Assembly: GCF_036402745.1 (NCBI RefSeq)
Contig: NZ_DASWSJ010000161.1
Location: 1 to 64,000, forward strand
Reading direction: 5' to 3'
From: Actinophytocola sp036402745
Lineage (GTDB): Bacteria; Actinomycetota; Actinomycetes; Mycobacteriales; Pseudonocardiaceae
DNA: 64,000 nucleotides
Positions 1 to 7,691 of the stretch are shown here, one piece after another. Each line of letters opens with the position of its first letter. Within the stretch, counting starts at the first letter, position 1. A program made the position numbers and the translations under genes. Below the pieces are notes generated by a model, which saw only the letters and a program-made list of their open reading frames with translations, was not told where the DNA came from and made no database searches.

Positions 1-1
1 C

Positions 2-286
2 GGGGGCGGCGCGTTCTACCCGTTGTTCGCGAGCCTGGTGCGGGAGTTCTTCGGGGACCAGAGTGCTGGGGCCCGGCAGACCCACGCCGCCGTCTACAGC
101 GCCAAGGCGTTCGGTGGCGTGTTGGGGGTGGGGCTCGCCGCTCTGGTGGTGCCGTCCTGGGGGTATCCGGCGGTGTTCATGTTGGCCTGTGTGCTGGCCG
201 TCGCCTCGGGGGCGCTGTGCCTGAAGCTTCGCCAGCCCGGCCGCTTCCTGCCGGGGCTGCCGCCACAGCGGGTGGCTTCCGGCTAG
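2..286 (+). CDS. MFS permease, C-terminal part (oxalate/formate antiporter-like)
   Basis: Only the last 94 residues are inside the window; the gene begins to the left. Two hydrophobic helices are visible, with a YSAKAFGGVLG segment between them and a short basic tail. The pattern of a Tyr-x-Ala-Lys-x-x-Gly-Gly stretch followed by a helix resembles the last helices of the oxalate/formate antiporter (OFA) branch of the major facilitator superfamily, so a small carboxylate is a plausible substrate. It would sit in the inner membrane. It converges on the binding-protein gene that ends at 442. The substrate is an inference from a short fragment. Confidence 0.6.
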   Translation, partial: GGGAFYPLFASLVREFFGDQSAGARQTHAAVYSAKAFGGVLGVGLAALVVPSWGYPAVFMLACVLAVASGALCLKLRQPGRFLPGLPPQRVASG

Positions 287-441
287 TCCGCCTCCCCGGG
301 ATTTAAAATGTCCGTTGCGTCCCGGCGAATAGTGCGGGTATCGAGGTGGGTGGTGGCTGGGTGCCGTCACGGTCCCCTGAGGTTCCGGTGGTCGGCGCAG
401 GACTTCACCCGATGATCTACGAGACAGGCCTTAGCAATAAC

Positions 442-1398
442 CTAGGGCAGCAAGTCCGTCAAGTTCGGGTCTCCTGGGAGGATTCCCTCCTTCTTCCCCA
501 GGCTCGCGATGGTCTTCAGCGACTCCTGGTTCACCTCCGCCGGCCACTTCGGCAACGTCAGCTTCGGGATCAGCTCCGGGCCGATCTTCGTGTACGTCGG
601 CAGGACGTTCCGCACCTCGTCCGGGTGGGCGTCCGCGTACGACAGGGACTCGTTCATCGCCGCCGTGAAGCGTTTCACCAGGTCCGGGTTCTCGCCCAGC
701 AGCTGCTTCGACGTGAAGTACATGGCCACGCACAGGTCCGGCGCGATGTCCACGTAGCTCGACGCGATCGCCTTTCCTCCTTGGGACAGCACGATCTGCT
801 GGAACGGCTCCACCACGAACACCGCGTCCGCGCGACCGTCGGCCAACGCCGCCGGCATCTCGGGGAAGCCCAGCTTCACGAACTCGATCGACGACGGGTC
901 GACGCCCGCCTTCAGCGCCGAGGCCCGGACGGCCAGCTCCACCACGTTCTTGAACGTGTTGACCGCGACCTTCTTGCCCTTGAGGTCCGCGACCGTCTTG
1001 ATTGGACTGCCGGACGCGACCATCAGGGCGCCGAAGTCCTTGCCGTCGACTCCCGTGGAGTTCGTGCCGTTGGTGACCGCCTTCACCGGGAGGCCCTGCT
1101 CCTGGGCCAACAGCAGCGTCACGACATTGCTGAACCCGAACTGCTGGTTCCCGCTCATCACCGACGGCACCGTCTCCGTTCCACCCTCGGCCGGCTGGAG
1201 CGTCAGGTTGATGTCGCGGGACGTGAAGAAGCCCTTCTCCTTGCCCAGATAGATGGGCGCCACGTCGAGGATCGAGATCAGGCCGACCTTGACGTCGTCG
1301 GGCTTGCCGGGTGTCGAACCGCCGGAGTCGGAGCTCGCGCCGCAGCCCGCGGCGAACAGGGCCGAAAGACATAACAGGGCAGCGAAGCGTCGTCGCAT
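442..1398 (-). CDS. Orphan NMT1/SsuA-type ABC substrate-binding lipoprotein
   Basis: Extracytoplasmic solute receptor of 318 residues. The start at MRRRF gives a proper lipoprotein signal: basic n-region, hydrophobic core and a lipobox ending in Cys19. The body matches the NMT1/SsuA class (DVAPIYLGKEKGFF near the N-terminus, a conserved VEPFQQ late in the protein). No permease or ATPase is next to it. It is a close paralogue of the binding protein at 45961, with long blocks shared throughout (for example NPDLVKRFT and SLSYADAHP), and an operator of the same type lies upstream. It may therefore serve the importer encoded at 47-49 kb, probably for an aromatic acid. That substrate is inferred from context only. 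Confidence 0.85.
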   Translation of the reverse strand: MRRRFAALLCLSALFAAGCGASSDSGGSTPGKPDDVKVGLISILDVAPIYLGKEKGFFTSRDINLTLQPAEGGTETVPSVMSGNQQFGFSNVVTLLLAQEQGLPVKAVTNGTNSTGVDGKDFGALMVASGSPIKTVADLKGKKVAVNTFKNVVELAVRASALKAGVDPSSIEFVKLGFPEMPAALADGRADAVFVVEPFQQIVLSQGGKAIASSYVDIAPDLCVAMYFTSKQLLGENPDLVKRFTAAMNESLSYADAHPDEVRNVLPTYTKIGPELIPKLTLPKWPAEVNQESLKTIASLGKKEGILPGDPNLTDLLP

Positions 1399-1419
1399 CA
1401 CCGGACTCCTCGGTCGGGC

Positions 1420-1434
1420 GTTCGTATAGCGAAC
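1420..1434 (-). promoter_or_regulatory. PcaR-like inverted repeat GTTCG-N5-CGAAC
   Basis: GTTCGTATAGCGAAC is a perfect 5-bp inverted repeat with a 5-bp spacer, 22 bases upstream of the lipoprotein start at 1398. It resembles the Pseudomonas PcaR box (GTTCG-N5-CGCAC) and the boxes at 45811, 45884 and 45903 in this window. An IclR-family regulator probably binds here; that is inferred from sequence similarity alone. Confidence 0.5.
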
Positions 1435-1460
1435 AGAAATTCTCTTTTCGAACGTAGTGG

Positions 1461-1478
1461 TGACGCACTGTAGCGTCA
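1461..1478. promoter_or_regulatory. Inverted repeat TGACGC-N6-GCGTCA in divergent promoter
   Basis: A perfect 6-bp inverted repeat with a 6-bp spacer lies between the divergent genes starting at 1398 and 1563. It is a candidate operator for the sugar-type transport operon to the right, perhaps bound by the IclR protein encoded at 9325. Confidence 0.4.
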
Positions 1479-1562
1479 ACACCCCGGGCGCACGCAGCAC
1501 CGTTTCGTTCAGTGAAATGCCCGCCTTGGCGCTTGATCGGCACCGCCCGCAGCATTCTCCGT

Positions 1563-2552
1563 GTGACCAGCAGCCGCGGCCGCATCGTTGCCGGCCGGAT
1601 CTTCCGGGTCGACGAGTTCGGCGTCATCGCCGCCCTGGTCGTCCTGGTGCTGGTCATCGGCGCCTTCCAGCCGGCCTTCCTGCATATGGCACAGCTGATC
1701 GACGTCGTCGAGCAGGCGGCGTTCGTCGGGATTCTCGCCTGTGGCATGACCTACCTCCTCGCCATGCGCGAGCTCGACCTGTCCGTCGGCTCGGTCTACG
1801 CGCTGGCGATCATCGGGGCGGCGACGCTCATCCAGTCCGGTGTGGACCCCTGGCTCGGGGCCGTCGCCGGGGTGGCGCTCGGCTGCTTCCTCGGCGTGGT
1901 CAACGGGATCATCTGCGAGGCCATCAAGATCCCGTCGATCATCACCACGCTGGGCACGCTGTCCCTCTACCGCGGGCTCGCCCTCGCCATCAGCGACGGC
2001 AAGAACGTCGCCGACCTGCCGCGCACGCACTCCTTCTTCAGGATCGTCGGCGGCGAGGTCCTCGGCGTGCCGGTGCCCGTGTGGGTGCTGCTGGCCACCG
2101 CCCTCGTGCTCACCATCGTGTTGCGCGGCACCAGGTTCGGCACGACCGTGCGCTCGATCGGCTCCAACCCGGAGGCCGCCCGGTTCTCCGGCATCTCGCT
2201 GCCGCGCACCCGCATCCAGGTGCTCGCCCTCTCCGGCGCGCTCGCCGGCCTGAGTGGCATGCTCACGCTCGCGTTCTTCGCCTCCGGCGACCCGACGATC
2301 GGCTCGGGCTACGAGCTGCAGGCCATCGCCGCCGCGATCATCGGGGGCACGCCGCTGCGGGGCGGCTCGGGCACGGTGTGGGGCTCGGTGCTCGGCGCGG
2401 TCATCCTCGGCACCGTCGCGAGTGGACTCGTCTACTTCGGGGTGCCGATCAACTGGAACCTGTTCGCCACCGGCGTGGTGATCCTCCTCGCGGTGGCGCT
2501 GGACAGCCTGCTGCGCCGCCGGCGTGCCGCGACCACCGACTTCCTGCTGTGA
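1563..2552 (+). CDS. Ribose-type ABC transporter permease (RbsC/branched-chain family)
   Basis: Inner-membrane permease of about 329 residues with the many hydrophobic helices of the RbsC/BPD_transp_2 family. The family signature is present: an MRELDLSVGS segment after the second helix and the GG(T/S)PLRGGSGTVWGSVLGA loop near the C-terminus. GTG at 1563 is preferred because it places the N-terminal basic segment directly before the first helix; an in-frame GTG at 1512 would add 17 residues. It is the first gene of the operon and is followed 15 bases later by the binding protein. A sugar or sugar-like compound is the usual substrate of the family. Confidence 0.88.
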   Translation: MTSSRGRIVAGRIFRVDEFGVIAALVVLVLVIGAFQPAFLHMAQLIDVVEQAAFVGILACGMTYLLAMRELDLSVGSVYALAIIGAATLIQSGVDPWLGAVAGVALGCFLGVVNGIICEAIKIPSIITTLGTLSLYRGLALAISDGKNVADLPRTHSFFRIVGGEVLGVPVPVWVLLATALVLTIVLRGTRFGTTVRSIGSNPEAARFSGISLPRTRIQVLALSGALAGLSGMLTLAFFASGDPTIGSGYELQAIAAAIIGGTPLRGGSGTVWGSVLGAVILGTVASGLVYFGVPINWNLFATGVVILLAVALDSLLRRRRAATTDFLL

Positions 2553-2567
2553 AACAAGGAGACAACC

Positions 2568-3620
2568 GTGTCGACATCGAGGTCCACGCGAGGCCTGGCG
2601 ATCGCGGCCACCACGTTACTGCTCGCCGGCTGCGGCGCCACGTCCGGCGGGTCCGGGGGCACGAAGCTGGGCTTCGCCGTGGCCACCACCAGCGAGGACT
2701 TCGCCCAGCAGATGGCCGACGGCGGCGAGTACGCCGCGGCCAAGTTCGACGGGGTCGAGCTCCAGGTCAGCGGCCCGCCGGGGGTGGACGGTCCGGCCGA
2801 GGTCAAGCTTCTCCAGGACCTCGGCCGGACCGCCGTCGACGGGATCGCCGTGGAGAACCTGGCACCGGACCTGTTCGTGCGGCCCATGTCCGACCTCGTC
2901 CGGCAGGAGCGGCGACTGGTCGCCGTGGACACCGTGCCGCTCGACGGCAGCGACGTCACCACCTACGTCGGCAACGACAACGTGGCCATCGGCCGCATGC
3001 TCGCCGAGGAGGCGATCCGGCTGCTCGGCCCGGACGCCGGCGGCACGGTCGTCGTCGGCACCACGGTGCCCGGCGTCCCGGTGCTCGACCAGCGGGCCGA
3101 CGGCATCAAGCAGGCGTTCGCGGCCAAGCTCCCCAACGTGCGGGTGCTCGGCCCCTTCGAGACCAAGATCGAGCCGACGCTCAACTTCGGCATCTGGAAC
3201 GGCCTGGTCAAGGCCAACCCGCGGGCGCTGGCCTTCCTCGGCACCGGCGACCAGGACAGCTACAACCTCGCCAAGATCAAGCAGGAGAACAACGGGAAGT
3301 ACCTCACCGCCGGCTTCGACCTCAACGCCGCGACCCTGCGTGCGGTCAAGGACGGCACCAACTTCGCCACCCTCTCCCCCGAGCACTTCATGAAGGGCGC
3401 GGTCGCCATCCGCATGCTCGCCGAGGCGGCCACCAAGGACAAGCCGCTGCCCGAGGGCTGGGTCGACGCCGGCGCGCTGCTCGTCACCAAGGACAACGTG
3501 GACGAGATCATCGCGCGCCAGGGGTCGGAGCCGGCCAAGGACAAGTGGTTCGGCCCGAAGCTGGACGAGTTCTTCGCCGACCTGGGCGCGCACACCCGGC
3601 CGCTGAACGAGGCAAGCTAG
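2568..3620 (+). CDS. Periplasmic-binding-protein-1-like sugar-binding lipoprotein
   Basis: Receptor of the ABC importer, 350 residues. It starts with GTG at 2568 behind an AAGGAG ribosome-binding site and carries a lipobox ending in Cys22. The mature part has the type 1 periplasmic-binding fold of ribose/xylose receptors (LGFAVATTSEDFAQQM at the start, the DNVAIGRMLAE hinge segment, then GFDLNAATLRAVKDGT). It stands between the permease and the ATPase genes, with a stop that abuts the ATPase start. The exact ligand cannot be read from the sequence. The enzymes downstream (SDR, GMC oxidoreductase, 2-oxo-acid decarboxylase) suggest a hydroxy-compound or sugar acid. Confidence 0.85.
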   Translation: MSTSRSTRGLAIAATTLLLAGCGATSGGSGGTKLGFAVATTSEDFAQQMADGGEYAAAKFDGVELQVSGPPGVDGPAEVKLLQDLGRTAVDGIAVENLAPDLFVRPMSDLVRQERRLVAVDTVPLDGSDVTTYVGNDNVAIGRMLAEEAIRLLGPDAGGTVVVGTTVPGVPVLDQRADGIKQAFAAKLPNVRVLGPFETKIEPTLNFGIWNGLVKANPRALAFLGTGDQDSYNLAKIKQENNGKYLTAGFDLNAATLRAVKDGTNFATLSPEHFMKGAVAIRMLAEAATKDKPLPEGWVDAGALLVTKDNVDEIIARQGSEPAKDKWFGPKLDEFFADLGAHTRPLNEAS

Positions 3621-5111
3621 GTGTACGAGGCGACGGGCATCCGCAAGCGGTTCGGGGGCGTCACCGCGCTCGACGGGGTCGACTTCACCCTCGAGCCGGG
3701 CAGCGTGCACGCGCTGCTCGGCGAGAACGGTGCCGGCAAGTCCACGCTGGTCAAGATCCTCGCCGGCGCCCTGCGCCCGGACGCGGGTGGCCTGCGCCTC
3801 GCGGGAGGCGCGGTCGAGTTCGCCAGCACCCGGCAGGCGGCGGCCCGCGGTGTCGCGGTCGTCTCCCAGGAGCTCAACGTGTTCCCGGACCTCGACGTGC
3901 TCGCCAACCTGTTCCTCGCCCGCGAGCCGCGGCGCGGACCGCTGGTGAACCGGACCGCGATGGCCCGCAAGGCCACGCCCGTGCTGGCGGAGCTCGAGCT
4001 GGACCGTCCACTGCGGACCCGCGTGGCGGACCTGACGCTGGCCGAGCGCCAGCTCGTGGAGATCGCCCGGGCGCTGCTCGACGAGCCGTCCGTGCTGATC
4101 CTCGACGAGCCCACCTCGGCGCTGCCGGTGGACCGGGCCGAGCACCTGCTCGGCATCGTCGGCCGGCTGCGTGCCCGGGGGGTCGCCGTGCTCTACGTCT
4201 CGCACCTGCTGGCCGAGGTCATGCTCGTCGCGGACCGGGTGACCGTGCTCCGCGACGGCCGCACGGTCGTCTCCGCGCGGCCGCGGACCGAGCTGTCCAT
4301 CAGGGACATCGTGGCCGCGATGGTCGGCCCACGGGAGGAGGAGCCGCCGCGCCCGGCCCGGGCAGCGCGCAGGACCGAGGGCGCGCTCGTGCTCGACGAC
4401 CTGACCGTCCCGGGCCTGCTCGACGGCGTGACGCTGACCGCCCGGCGCGGCGAGATCGTGGGCTGCGCGGGCAAGGCCGGCTCCGGCCACTCCCAGGTGC
4501 TCGAGGTCGTCGGCGGCCTGCGCCGGCTCGCCCGCGGCCGGGTCCGGCTGCCGTCCGGCCGGCCCGGCCCGCGCACGCCGCGGACCGCCGTGCGCGGCGG
4601 GATCGCGCTCGTGCCCGGCGACCGCGCGCGGATCGGCCTCATGCTGGACAAGCCGGTGTGGGACAACGTGAGCCAGGTCAGCTCCGGCGCGCTCGGCCGG
4701 TACGGCCCGTTCCCGCGCCGGCGCCGGCTGGTGGCGGCCGCGCAGGAGCTGGTGTCGCGGCTGCGGATCCGCACCGACTCGGTGCACGCGAGCGCGGGGC
4801 GCCTGTCCGGCGGCAACCAGCAGAAGGTCGTGTTCGCCAAGTGGCTCGCCGCCGAGCCGGACGTCGTGCTGCTCGACGACCCCACCCGCGGGGTGGACGT
4901 CGCCGCGAAGGCCGACATGCACGAGATCATCCGCGAGCTGGCCGCCGCCGGCCGGGTCGTGCTGATCAGCTCGACCGACCCGGACGAGCTGGTCGAGCTG
5001 TGCGACCGGGTGGCCGTGTTCCACCGCGGCCGCCTGTGCGCGGAGCTGACCGGCGCCGAGCTGACCCAGCCACGCCTGCTCCACGCGATGGCAACAGGGG
5101 AGACCTCATGA
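3621..5111 (+). CDS. Ribose-type ABC transporter ATPase with two nucleotide-binding domains
   Basis: RbsA-like double ATPase of 496 residues. The N-terminal half has a canonical Walker A (GENGAGKST) and Walker B (VLILDEPTSALP) but a degenerate signature. The C-terminal half has a degenerate Walker A (GKAGSGHS), a good LSGGNQQK signature and LLDDPTRGVD as Walker B. This asymmetry is normal for the family. GTG at 3621 follows the previous stop codon directly, so translation is probably coupled. It energises the importer made with the permease at 1563 and the receptor at 2568. The gene overlaps the next one by 4 bases (ATGA). Confidence 0.9.
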   Translation: MYEATGIRKRFGGVTALDGVDFTLEPGSVHALLGENGAGKSTLVKILAGALRPDAGGLRLAGGAVEFASTRQAAARGVAVVSQELNVFPDLDVLANLFLAREPRRGPLVNRTAMARKATPVLAELELDRPLRTRVADLTLAERQLVEIARALLDEPSVLILDEPTSALPVDRAEHLLGIVGRLRARGVAVLYVSHLLAEVMLVADRVTVLRDGRTVVSARPRTELSIRDIVAAMVGPREEEPPRPARAARRTEGALVLDDLTVPGLLDGVTLTARRGEIVGCAGKAGSGHSQVLEVVGGLRRLARGRVRLPSGRPGPRTPRTAVRGGIALVPGDRARIGLMLDKPVWDNVSQVSSGALGRYGPFPRRRRLVAAAQELVSRLRIRTDSVHASAGRLSGGNQQKVVFAKWLAAEPDVVLLDDPTRGVDVAAKADMHEIIRELAAAGRVVLISSTDPDELVELCDRVAVFHRGRLCAELTGAELTQPRLLHAMATGETS

Positions 5112-5839
5112 CCGTCGCGATCGTCACCGGCGCCGCCATGGGCCTCGGCCAGTCGTTCGCCGTCGCCCTGGCCCGCAACGGGTACCGGGTCGCCGGCCTG
5201 GACGTGGCCGACCTCGGCGAGACCGCGCGCCAGGCCGCGGCGGCGGGCGGCGACCTGCTGGCGGTGCGCGCCGACGTGACCGACGCCGGGTCCGTCGCGG
5301 CCGCCGTCGACGAGGTCGCGCGGGAGTTCGGCGCCCTGCACGTCGTGGTGAACAACGCCGGCATCTACCCGCCCATCCCGTTCGACCGGACCACTGTGGA
5401 CGACTGGCACCGGGTCATGCGGGTGAACCTCGACGGCCCGTTCCTCGTCACCCGCGCGGCCCTGCCGCACCTGCGGGCCGCCGGCTGGGGCCGGATCGTC
5501 AACATCGTCTCCGCGGTCGTCTTCCTCGGCCCGCCGGAGCTGGTCGCGTACACGACGTCCAAGGCCGGGCTGGTCGGGTTCACCCGCGCGCTCGCCACCG
5601 AGCTGGGTCCGGAGAACATCACGGTGAACGCGATCGCCCCCGGCCTCACCCACACCGACACCGCCGCCCGCAGCACGGGCGCCGGCGGGGGCTTCGAGCG
5701 CGTCCGCGCGCTGCAGAGCGTGCCGAGGGTCGAGCGGCCCGAGGACCTCACCTCGACGCTGCTCTACGTGTGCGCCAAGGGAAGCGGGTTCCTCACCGGC
5801 CAGACCATCAACGTCGACGGCGGCTCGGCCAAGCACTGA
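5108..5839 (+). CDS. Short-chain dehydrogenase/reductase (classical SDR)
   Basis: Cytoplasmic NAD(P)-dependent oxidoreductase of 243 residues. It has the TGAAMGLG dinucleotide-binding motif at residues 7-14, NNAG at 82-85, and a full catalytic set Ser135-Tyr148-x3-Lys152. The C-terminal NVDGG is typical of classical SDRs. The start overlaps the ATPase stop by 4 bases, so it belongs to the transport operon. It probably oxidises the imported compound or an early intermediate at a secondary alcohol. The substrate is not known. Confidence 0.88.
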   Translation: MTVAIVTGAAMGLGQSFAVALARNGYRVAGLDVADLGETARQAAAAGGDLLAVRADVTDAGSVAAAVDEVAREFGALHVVVNNAGIYPPIPFDRTTVDDWHRVMRVNLDGPFLVTRAALPHLRAAGWGRIVNIVSAVVFLGPPELVAYTTSKAGLVGFTRALATELGPENITVNAIAPGLTHTDTAARSTGAGGGFERVRALQSVPRVERPEDLTSTLLYVCAKGSGFLTGQTINVDGGSAKH

Positions 5840-5858
5840 ACACTCGGGGGGAAAACGC

Positions 5859-7691
5859 ATGGATGTGCTGGGCGACGAGGAGACCGCGGTGCTCGCGAGG
5901 TTCTGTGAGCTGGCCGTCCCCGGCTCGACGGGGATCGGCCCGGTCTCCTACGTCGAGCGGGTGCTCGCGGGCATGCCGCCGGCCGAGGAGGACGCGGTGC
6001 ACGCGGCGATCGGCCTGGTCGCGACGTGCCTGGACGCCGGCGCCGACTCGCTCGCCCGGATCGCGCACACCGAGGCGTTCGCCCTGCTGCGCGGCCTCGC
6101 CGTCGAGGCGTTCTACGGCGACTACGCCGAACCCGGACAACCGGGGCCGACAGGCCACGAGGTGATCGGCTTCGCTCCCCCGCAAGCCGCCCGGCTGCGC
6201 AAGAACTGGTCCTTTTTGGACTGTGCGCCCCCTGCGCCGGTGTCCTCCGCCCGGGAGAGTGCCGAGGTGGTCGTGGTCGGCTCGGGGGCCGGCGGTGGGC
6301 TGATCGCCGCGGAGCTCGGCCGGCGCGGGCACGACGTGCTGCTCGTCGAGGCCGGCGGGCTGCACCCGGCCGAGGACCGCACCCGGTTCGAGCTGGCCGC
6401 GCGCCACCAGCTGTGGTGGCCCGCCCGGTGCACGGTGCCGCGCACGGACGACGACGAGCCGGTCGCGCTGCTCGCCGGCCGGTGCGTCGGCGGCACGACG
6501 GTGATCAACACGAAGGTGGCGATGCGGGCCGCGGACTTCGACCTCGCGCGGTTCCACGCCGAGACCGGGCTGCGCGGGCCCGGCGGGGCGCCGTTCGCGC
6601 CGGCGGACCTGGACCCCTGGTACGCACGCGTCGAGCAACGGCTGGGGGTGCGGGAGCGCGCGGACTGGACGCCGAGCGTGCACACGGTCGCGGCGGGGTT
6701 CACCGAGCTGGGCACGTGCCTGGAGCCGGTGCGCTCCTACACCGACCACACGTGCGGCCGCTGCGGCTCGTGCACCACCGGGTGCCCGACCAACGCCGGC
6801 CGCGACACGTGGAACACCTACCTCGCGCCGGCGCTCGGGCGCGGGGAGATCCGGCTGCTGACGAACCGGACGGTCACCCAGGTGCTGCTGTCGACGTCGG
6901 CGACGCCGCGGGTGACCGGGGTGCGCTACCGCAACCCCGACGGCTCGAGCGGCGAGGTGGCCGCGCCCGTGGTGGTGCTGGCCGCGGGAAGCCTGAACAC
7001 GCCGCAGATCCTGCTGTCCACTGTGGACTACGTCGAGCTGGACACGCCGAGCACGCGGCTGGCCGGCGCGACGCTGGGCCTGCACCCGGCGCGGCTGGTG
7101 TACGGGTTGTTCGACCAGCCGCAGGACTGCCACCAGGTGTACCCGATCACCGCGCACTGCCTGACCCACCAGCGGTCGTTCGTCGTCGAGGGGACCACGA
7201 TCCAGGAGCCGGTGAGCTTCGCGGCCGGGATGATCGACCCGCTCGGCCGCCCGCTGTGGGGCGTGGACCTGGCCACGGTCATGCGCGACTACCGGTACTG
7301 GGCCGGGCTTCTCGTGATGGCCAACGACGAGAACACCGGCACGGTCGAGCTGGACCCGGGCGGCCACCCGGTGATCACGAAGGGGTTCTCCCCGGCGGAG
7401 CGGCGGCGGCTGGGCGACGCGCTGGCGTTCACGGTCGAGGTGCTGCGCGCGGCCGGCGCGACGCGGGTGGTGTGGAGCGGGCTGTCCACGTCGCACGTGC
7501 AGGGCACGGTCCGGATGGGCGACGACCCGGCGCGGTCGGTGGTCGACGCGGCCGGCCGCGCGCACGGCGTCGACGGGTTGTACGTGGGTGACGGGTCGGT
7601 GCTGCCGGCGTCCCTGTCGGTCAACCCGTCCCTCACGATCATGGCGCTGGCCGCGATGATCGCCGACGGATTGGCCGGTGACCTCGCATGA
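5859..7691 (+). CDS. GMC oxidoreductase with N-terminal gluconate-dehydrogenase-gamma-like extension and Cys cluster
   Basis: FAD-dependent alcohol dehydrogenase or oxidase, 610 residues. Residues 1-110 resemble the small subunit 3 of gluconate 2-dehydrogenases. A GMC domain follows, with GSGAGGG for FAD binding (about residue 144) and AAGSLNTPQ in the middle. Near the end come VQGTVRMG and NPSLTIMALA, with a His replaced by Gln before GT. Cys299, 302, 305 and 309 form CxxCxxCxxxCP, which could bind a metal or Fe-S cluster. No Tat or Sec signal is seen, so it seems cytoplasmic. The next gene overlaps by 4 bases. It may convert a 2-hydroxy acid or polyol to the keto form used by the following decarboxylase. 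Confidence 0.85.
   Translation: MDVLGDEETAVLARFCELAVPGSTGIGPVSYVERVLAGMPPAEEDAVHAAIGLVATCLDAGADSLARIAHTEAFALLRGLAVEAFYGDYAEPGQPGPTGHEVIGFAPPQAARLRKNWSFLDCAPPAPVSSARESAEVVVVGSGAGGGLIAAELGRRGHDVLLVEAGGLHPAEDRTRFELAARHQLWWPARCTVPRTDDDEPVALLAGRCVGGTTVINTKVAMRAADFDLARFHAETGLRGPGGAPFAPADLDPWYARVEQRLGVRERADWTPSVHTVAAGFTELGTCLEPVRSYTDHTCGRCGSCTTGCPTNAGRDTWNTYLAPALGRGEIRLLTNRTVTQVLLSTSATPRVTGVRYRNPDGSSGEVAAPVVVLAAGSLNTPQILLSTVDYVELDTPSTRLAGATLGLHPARLVYGLFDQPQDCHQVYPITAHCLTHQRSFVVEGTTIQEPVSFAAGMIDPLGRPLWGVDLATVMRDYRYWAGLLVMANDENTGTVELDPGGHPVITKGFSPAERRRLGDALAFTVEVLRAAGATRVVWSGLSTSHVQGTVRMGDDPARSVVDAAGRAHGVDGLYVGDGSVLPASLSVNPSLTIMALAAMIADGLAGDLA

Noticed and set aside
1457..5107. A plus-strand frame running from 1457 into the SDR gene as one 1460-codon protein
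   Set aside because: The part before 5108 is Arg/Pro-rich noise out of frame with the transporter genes. Only the SDR part is real.
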